A stretch of DNA of 6,982 nucleotides, taken from NCBI GenBank assembly GCA_964599655.1, contig CAZRGV010000228.1, forward strand, positions 1-6,982, given 5' to 3'. The position numbers and the translations under genes are program-made. Shown piece after piece: positions 1 to 6,300 of the stretch (its first letter is position 1; each line of letters begins with the position of its first letter). Source of the stretch: CAZRGV01 sp964599655. Its GTDB lineage: Bacteria; Planctomycetota; Planctomycetia; Isosphaerales; Isosphaeraceae. The notes under the pieces were generated by a model. That model saw only the letters and a list, made by a program, of their open reading frames with translations, did no database searches and was not told where the DNA came from.

Positions 1-21
1 TGGATCGCGCGCTCGGGCCGT

Positions 22-41
22 CGTCACAAAAACGTCACGTT
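22..41. promoter_or_regulatory. CGTCAC direct repeat with overlapping palindrome, possible operator
   Basis: CGTCAC occurs at 22-27 and again at 33-38, so the two copies start 11 bp apart, about one helical turn, separated by a run of five A. The second copy lies in the odd-length palindrome AACGTCACGTT (31-41). This arrangement suits a protein binding one face of the DNA, but it sits about 140 bp upstream of the candidate -35 box and could be chance in GC-rich DNA. No regulator can be named. Confidence 0.2.
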
Positions 42-175
42 CGACGCTCGGCTCTCAGAGGCGAGATCGGTCCCCGGGTCCGGGACGCGGACGACCGACC
101 CTTGAACGGGACCGACCAGCGTTCCCCTCGAGACGCATGCTCGATCGACCGCGCTTCACGCTCGTTTACGCACAT

Positions 176-189
176 CTTCGTTGACGAAG
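176..189. repeat. Short inverted repeat over the candidate -35 box
   Basis: CTTCG (176-180) and CGAAG (185-189) are perfect complements around the four-base loop TTGA. The loop and right arm contain the candidate -35 hexamer TTGACG. It could be an operator half-site pair that would block polymerase when bound, or chance. Five base pairs is too short to be persuasive alone. Confidence 0.25.
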
Positions 190-209
190 GAATTCGTGGG
201 CGATATCTT
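181..209 (+). promoter_or_regulatory. Candidate sigma70-like promoter
   Basis: TTGACG (181-186) matches the -35 consensus TTGACA at five of six bases. A 17-bp spacer leads to TATCTT (204-209), which matches TATAAT at four of six. Transcription would start near 216 and leave a 5' leader of roughly 75 nt before the ATG at 290. Position and spacing are good, but planctomycete promoters are not well defined by this consensus, so this is a candidate only. Confidence 0.4.
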
Positions 210-273
210 GCGCGAGAGAACCTCTCTGCTCGGACGCAGGTCTGCCGTGGCCGAATCCTGTCGCGCGCACCTC

Positions 274-279
274 GAAGGA
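274..279 (+). promoter_or_regulatory. Ribosome binding site for the giant TPR gene
   Basis: GAAGGA lies ten bases upstream of the ATG at 290 and is complementary to the 3' end of 16S rRNA apart from small mismatches. With the signal peptide that begins directly at this ATG, it fixes the start codon. The upstream in-frame stretch back to the TGA at 182-184 offers no better start. Confidence 0.65.
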
Positions 280-289
280 CGAGACACCC

Positions 290-373
290 ATGATTCGACG
301 ATCCTGGACGTGGCGCCTCGCTCCGGCTTTGCTGTTGGTCCTTGGGCTAAGCGGAATCACGTCCGCCCAGGCG
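290..373 (+). other. Sec-type signal peptide of the giant TPR protein
   Basis: Residues 1-28 have the three classic parts: a basic start (MIRRSWTWR), a hydrophobic core (LAPALLLVLGLSGIT) and a small-residue end SAQA, which suits signal peptidase I with cleavage after Ala28; Ala26 is an alternative. There is no lipobox cysteine, so it is not a lipoprotein. The Arg3-Arg4 pair is not followed by the usual Tat pattern (Ser-Trp-Thr instead of x-Phe-Leu), so Sec export is more likely than Tat. Its position right after the ATG also supports the start choice. Confidence 0.85.
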
Positions 374-3300
374 CAAACGCGACCAAGTCGAGGCGGAACC
401 CGGCCACGCCACTCGACCTCGACGGATCGGGCGACGTCCTCGGCGGACGACCGCGATCGCGGCGTGATGGAACGATTCCTCACGCTCCTGGAGAAGAACC
501 CGAAACGCGGCACCGCCCTCGACCGCGTCTATGGCTACCACGTCGAGCGGGGCTCCCTCGACGAGTTCCTCAAAACCTATCGAGACCGCGTGGCGAAGGA
601 CCAGAACGACGGCGCGGCCTGGTTATTGCTCGGCTTGTTCGAAGCCCAGCGCGGCCAGGACGCCGCCGCGGTGGCCGCCTTTCGAAAGGCCGAAGCCGCC
701 CGGCCCGACGATCCCCTGCCTGGCTTCTACCTTGGCCAGTCGCTCGTTCTGGTCGGCCAGCCCGACGATGCCGCCGAGGCCTTCGAACGGGCCATTGCGC
801 GGAAACCCGGCCCGTCCGACCTCCTCGAAATCTATCAGGCGCTCGGACGCGTCCATCAGCGAGCCCAGCGATCCGACAAGGCCCTCGAAATCTGGACCCG
901 GCTCGAGGCCGAATTCCCTGACGATCCGCGCGTTCAGGAGCAGATCGCCGAGGCCCTGGCCGAGGAAGGCCAGCCCTCGCAGGCCCTCCCGCGCTACGAG
1001 TCGCTGGCGAAGACGGTCAAGGACCCCTACCGGCAGGTTCAGTATCGCATGGAGGCCGCCGAGCTGAAGGTGCGACTCGGCAAGGTCGACGACGCCCTCA
1101 ACGACTTCGAATCGCTGCTCGGCCGCCTCAATCCCGAGAGCTGGCTCTTCCGCGAGGTTCGCCGCAAGACCGAGGACGTCTTCCTCCGCAACGACGATCA
1201 GGCCGGCCTGGTGAAGTATTATGAACAATGGATCAAGAAAAATCCCGACGATGTCGACGCGATGGCGCGTCTCGGACACGCTCTGGACGCCCAAGGACGA
1301 ACCGCCGAGGCAAGAACCTGGATCGAAAAGGCCGTCCAGCTCGCTCCCACGCGCCGCGAGCTCAGGCAAACGCTGATCGACCACCTGGTCCATGAGAAGA
1401 AGTATGAAGACGCCTCGAAGCAGTACGAGGCGATGATCGAAGCCGACCCGAACAATCCCGACTTGATCCGCGCCTGGGGCAGCCTGCTCTTGCAGGACCC
1501 ATCGAAGCCCGAGGCCGAACGTAAACAGGCCGCCGTGAAGGTCTGGCGGCGGCTCGTCGAGGCCAAGCCCAACGACCCGGCGATGGCCACGCTCGTCGCC
1601 GACCTTTTCCGCCAGGCCGGGATGTCCGACGAGGCCCTCGCGCTTTACAAGAAAGCGATCGAGCTGGCCCCGGGATCGCCGCAGTACCACGAGTACCTTG
1701 GCGAGTACTACCACGTCCTCAAGCGGCCCAAGGACGCCCTGGCCGCCTGGAACCGGCTCGCCGAGGGAGAAAACCGCAACGCCAAGAACCTTGGCCGGCT
1801 CTCCGAGGTCCTCGCGGGTTTCGGCTACAAAAAGGAAGCCCTCGACGCGGTCGCCGAGGCCTGCGCGCTGGAAAACGATGACTTCGACCTTCGCCTCCGT
1901 TACGCCGACCTGCTCCAACAACGAGAAAAATACGGTGAGGCCGCGAAGCAGCTCGAAATTGCCGCCCAACTGGCCGAAGGGGAGGAGCAGTCCGAATCGG
2001 TCCTCGCGCGGCAAATCCGCAATGATGAGGCCGCCGGCAAGCTCCTGGCGAGGATCGACCAGTTGCGGACGACGCTCCAAACCGAGCCGAACGCGGGGGC
2101 CGATCGCTGGCTGCGGCTCGCCCGTTACCTGGAAGCCGCCGGCCAGTTGCCCGAATCGCTCGCCGCGCTCAAGTTGGCCCTGGAGCGCGACGGGAGCTCG
2201 GTGCCCGTCTGGGTCGCCCTGGCCCGCGTCTACGAGAGTTCGGGCAATCTCGGCGCGGCGGCCGACGCCCAGCGGAAGCTCGCGACGCTCGCCCGCCGCG
2301 ATCGAACCGAATACCTAACCAACGTCGCGAGACTCGAGGCCCGCCTCGGCCGTCGCGACGAGGCCGTGCAGGCCGGTCGCGAGCTTCTGGCCGCGGCGCC
2401 CGGCAATCCCGAACACTACGCGTTCTTCGCCGACCTCTGCTTCCAGCTCGGTCTCGTCGATGACGGCCTCGAGGCGCTCCGCCGCGCGGTCCGCGCGAAC
2501 GAGTCCGACAACCGTGCCCTCCTGACCCTGGCCAACACGCTTGCCGCTCAGTTCCGCACGGAAGAAGCCATCGAGATGTACTGGCGCGCGTTTGACAAGG
2601 CGGAGAACCTCGAAGGCAAGATCAACCTCGTCTCTCGCCTCGCCTCCTTGTACCTCCAGCAAAACCAGTTCGATCGCCTGATTGCCCGTCTCGAGCGTGA
2701 GGGGCACGAGGCCAATCGCCCGAGAGAAACCGCCATTTGCCTCGCCCAGGCCCACGCCACGGCCGGCGATCACGGCATGGCCCGACAGGAACTCGAGCAT
2801 CTGCTGGCCGAAAATCCCCGAGACACGCAGTTGCTCGAACAGCTCGCCAACCTCGCCGAGACCGAGGGGGATTCTGGTCTGGCGGCGAAGTACCAGTCCC
2901 AGCTCGTCGCGATCGCCCCGTCGGATGAGGCCCTGGCGAAGCTCGGCCAGCTTTACGTCCGTGCCGGTGAGATCGCCGAGGCCGAGGCGGTCTGGTCCCG
3001 CCTTGCGAGCGGCGACGCCGAGCAACACCGGGTCCTCCAGGCGATCGATAGCCTGCTGTCCAGCGGCAAGGCCGAACAGGTCTTGCCGATCACCGAGCGG
3101 CTCCTGTTGAAAAACCCCAACGACTGGGAAGCGACCTATCGCGAAGGCCTCGCGCTTCACGCCCTAGGCAAACGCGACGAAGCCGTGAAACGTTTCCGTG
3201 CCTTGCTCGATCTCGACATGGACGATGACGTCCAGGCGGCCCAGGTCAAGGTGCGCAGCCGATCCTCCTCCAGCCGGACCATCGGAGCGGCCCTCGGCCC

Positions 3301-6300
3301 CAAGCAAGCACGCTTCCCCTTGATGGAACGGATCACGGCCGTCGCCAACATCCGTCGCGAGGTCGGGCTCGACGAGCAGTATTCCGGCTATCGCCCATAC
3401 AGTTGGTCCCCCTCCGACTTCGGTCAAGCCCGCATCGGGGCGCTCGCCTGGACTTACGTGGCCTCCAACGATGAAAAATCACAAAATGATCTGATCTACA
3501 AATACAAAAGTTCGTTCAGTAACCCCGACCCCAGGGCCCGAGACCTCTGGGATCTCTACTATCTCCAGACGGTGCGGCAGGATGGCCGCGACGTCTTCGA
3601 GGCGGCCCAGGCTCTCGCCCGCGCCTTGCCCAACGACCCGTCCGCTCAGTGGGCGCTGCTCATGTCGCTTCCCGCCCGTGCCACCAATCTGGGCGGCAAT
3701 CGGGTTTACAACGCCCCTGGCACTGGGAGCGTGGATACCACCCCCGCCCTGACGGCCGACCAGCTGGAACAGATGCTTTCCAGCTTTCGCATTCTCCGAA
3801 CACGAAAGCCGGAGTGGGTCCAGGCCCCTGTGCTCATGGCCGTGGATGCCGAATGGAAGCGGGCCAAACAACCTGAGCGGCAAGAACAGTTCTATCACGA
3901 GGCCGTCGACGCCGCCTCCGACCCGGAGGGCGTGGCCAACGTCATGCAACTGGCCGCCGAACGTGGGGACGTGGACGCCCTGCTCGGCCTCTACGACAAG
4001 TACGAACGGCTCACGGGCGGCAAGTCGAACCCGTCTTCGAGCACCTATTTCAACTATGGTGGACTCTTCTTCCGAACCGCTCAGCCGATCGAATCTCTCG
4101 GGAAGGCCATGGCCGTTCGCGCGAGTGACAAGGCGTTCGCGGATACGCTCCGAATCCTCGACCACGTCCTCGACGTCATACGCCGTCCGGAACTTGCTTC
4201 GCGTCGGGCACGCTCACACCCTTCCTTCACTCCGGTCACCCCTCGGGTCCAAGTCTGGGCCAATCCAAAAACCTCCAAGTACGTATCCATCGATTTCCCG
4301 CCGCCGAATGTTTATTTCGACGCGCCGACCATTCAGCTCCTCCGAAACGCGTTCGAGGTCTACCACGCGGCCGATCTCGTCAGCGATCTGGAGGCGCATC
4401 TCCTCAAGGCACTGGAAGGGGCTCCGGAGTCGGAACAGGTTTATCGTCAGCTTGCGCTTTCATATGTCCAGTGGTGGAATGGCGAGAAAGACGAATCATT
4501 GAAGCATCTGACCGAGGCCAGCACGCTGTCGCAATCGGATCCCGAGCTCGTGCTGGAGCTTGCCGAACTCCGGGCGCAGCGGAACGAGCCGGCCGAGGCG
4601 ATGGCGGTGGCCGACTCGTTCGAGCCGCTCGATCAAAAGATGATGCAGCGTCGCGAAATGCTCGCCCTGCGGCTCTCCGTCCTCAACGGCGACGTCGAGC
4701 GCGCCCGCAAGGCGACCGAACGTCTCTTCGGCCTTCGGCTCGATTCCCAGACCCAGATTCGACTCGCCGAGCAGATGCATCAGCTCGGCATGCACACGAT
4801 GGCCGAGGCCGTGCTCGGCCGCGCCCGCCGTCGCGCGGGTGGTAACGTCAGCACCATGCTCTCCTTGATGCAGCAATATCAGCGACAGGACAAGATGGAC
4901 GTCGCCGTCCAGGTGGCCTACCAGATCCTCCGTCGAGGGGGCCAGCGGTCGTTCTCCCCGTACTCGACCACCAGCACAGACGCCGCCCATCTTGAGGCCA
5001 TTCGCCTGCTGGCGCGCTCCGGCAAGCTCAAGGAGCTGATCGAACGGACCGAGGCGCAGCTCGAAGCCTCTCCCACGTCGACCCAGCTCCTTCAGTCGCT
5101 GGCCGATTATTACAAGGCCGCCGGCCAGCCCGACAAGGTGAAGGCCACCTACAAGCGGCTTGCCGAGGTTCAGCCCAACGACGCCGGGTTCCGCTACCAA
5201 ATCGCTCAGGAACTCCAGCGCTCGGGCGACGCGAACGCCGCGGCCGACCACTACCTGGCCGCGCTAAAGCTTGACCCATCCCTCTTTCGCTACCAGTACT
5301 GGGAGATCCAAAACACCTTCCAGCAGGCAGGCAAGATCGAGGATCTCTACAAGTATCTCGAGGATGTCGATGTCAAGAAGCTCGGCGATCCCTGGGCATT
5401 CTCGTCGATGCTCGGCAACATGCTCCGCAACGAGAAGACCCGAGATCGCGGCCTGAAACTGTTTCGAAAGGCCTGGGCGGCCTACTCCACTCAGCGCACC
5501 TACTTGCTCTCGAACATCAACGACAACAGCCTCGGGCAACTTCCAGAAATGTACGAATATCTGGAAGAGGCCATGCTGCCCGATCCCGCCAAGGGTAATG
5601 TTCCCCCCTGGTCGGGCCTCGACCAGATCATCTATTACAGTGGCGATGGCCGGGTCAACGGCCTCTTGACCCGCCTCATCGAGGTCGCCGCTCGGCAGAA
5701 CAAGCTCGTCGCGCTGGCCGATCGCGTCGAGTCAGCGCAAAAGAAGGTTCCCGAATGGAAGGGCGGGCGCGCTGTCCTCGCCGTGGTCCGGGCCAAAAGG
5801 GGCCGCATCACCGAGGCCCGTGAGGCGTTGCAAGCCCTGCTCGACGCCCCCAAGGACGATCAGCCTCCGCGACCCACGCGAATCATGATCGGCCAGGAAC
5901 TCGAGAACATCCCCGAGCTTCGACCACTCGTCCTGAAACTCTACGAGGCAGCGGCCAGTAACGATGAACCCTCCAACATAGACTTTCAGTTTCATCCTGT
6001 TCGTCGCCTGCTGGCCATCTACCAGCAAGCCGGCCAGACGGAAAAGGCCCGCGACCTCGTTTTCGAGTTCGCTCGCGGTAGCGAAAGCCGATTCGATGCA
6101 TACGACCCACAGTATGCCGCCTATCAAAAAATCAACGAATGGGGCGAAATGGCTCGCTACCTGAGCGAGCTCGGATACCCGGCCGACGCCTCTCAGTTCT
6201 ACATTCGCATGCTCCACGACCACGACGCCATCGACGCCGCCGGCCGGGTCTACAGCGAGCCGGAGCGATTCCTCAAGATGGCCAAGACCGGCCTGAGCCA

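Larger units (their letters stand above)
1..289. other. Gene-free leader upstream of the giant TPR gene
   Basis: I see no convincing gene here. The frame of the downstream gene has a TGA at 182-184, and what precedes it translates to an arginine-rich, featureless peptide. Other frames give only short, low-quality translations. The stretch holds a CGTCAC direct repeat with an overlapping palindrome (22-41), GC-rich hairpin potential around 67-98 with no T-tract, a candidate promoter (181-209) and the ribosome binding site (274-279). The 5' neighbour is outside the window, so I cannot tell whether this is a full intergenic region or the edge of one. Confidence 0.7.

Noticed and set aside
67..98. 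GC-rich hairpin (TCGGTC/GACCGA, with inner GTCCC/GGGAC alternatives) as a terminator of an upstream gene
   Set aside because: The stems are short, compete with each other and are not followed by a T-tract, so an intrinsic terminator is not supported.
293..319. Tat export signal suggested by Arg3-Arg4
   Set aside because: The residues after the arginine pair (Ser-Trp-Thr-Trp) do not fit the twin-arginine consensus, and the hydrophobic core is typical of Sec substrates.
181..921. Open frame on the + strand overlapping the start of the TPR gene (246 codons)
   Set aside because: It is Arg/Pro/Ser-rich throughout, has a TTG start with no good ribosome binding site, and overlaps the signal peptide and first repeats of the well-supported frame.
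623..2080. Long open frame on the minus strand (485 codons)
   Set aside because: It lies fully antisense to the TPR array. The + strand frame has an unmistakable repeat pattern, while this translation is a Leu/Gly/Val-rich mirror of it with no motif. Such frames arise because GC-rich codon use leaves few stops in the opposite strand.
4140..4270. Possible compensating frameshift in the central segment, where the translation looks Arg/Ser/Pro-rich
   Set aside because: The same frame reads sensible helices before it (DTLRILDHVLDVIRRPE) and the coherent motif KYVSIDFPPPN after it, with no stop. A disordered loop is the simpler explanation.
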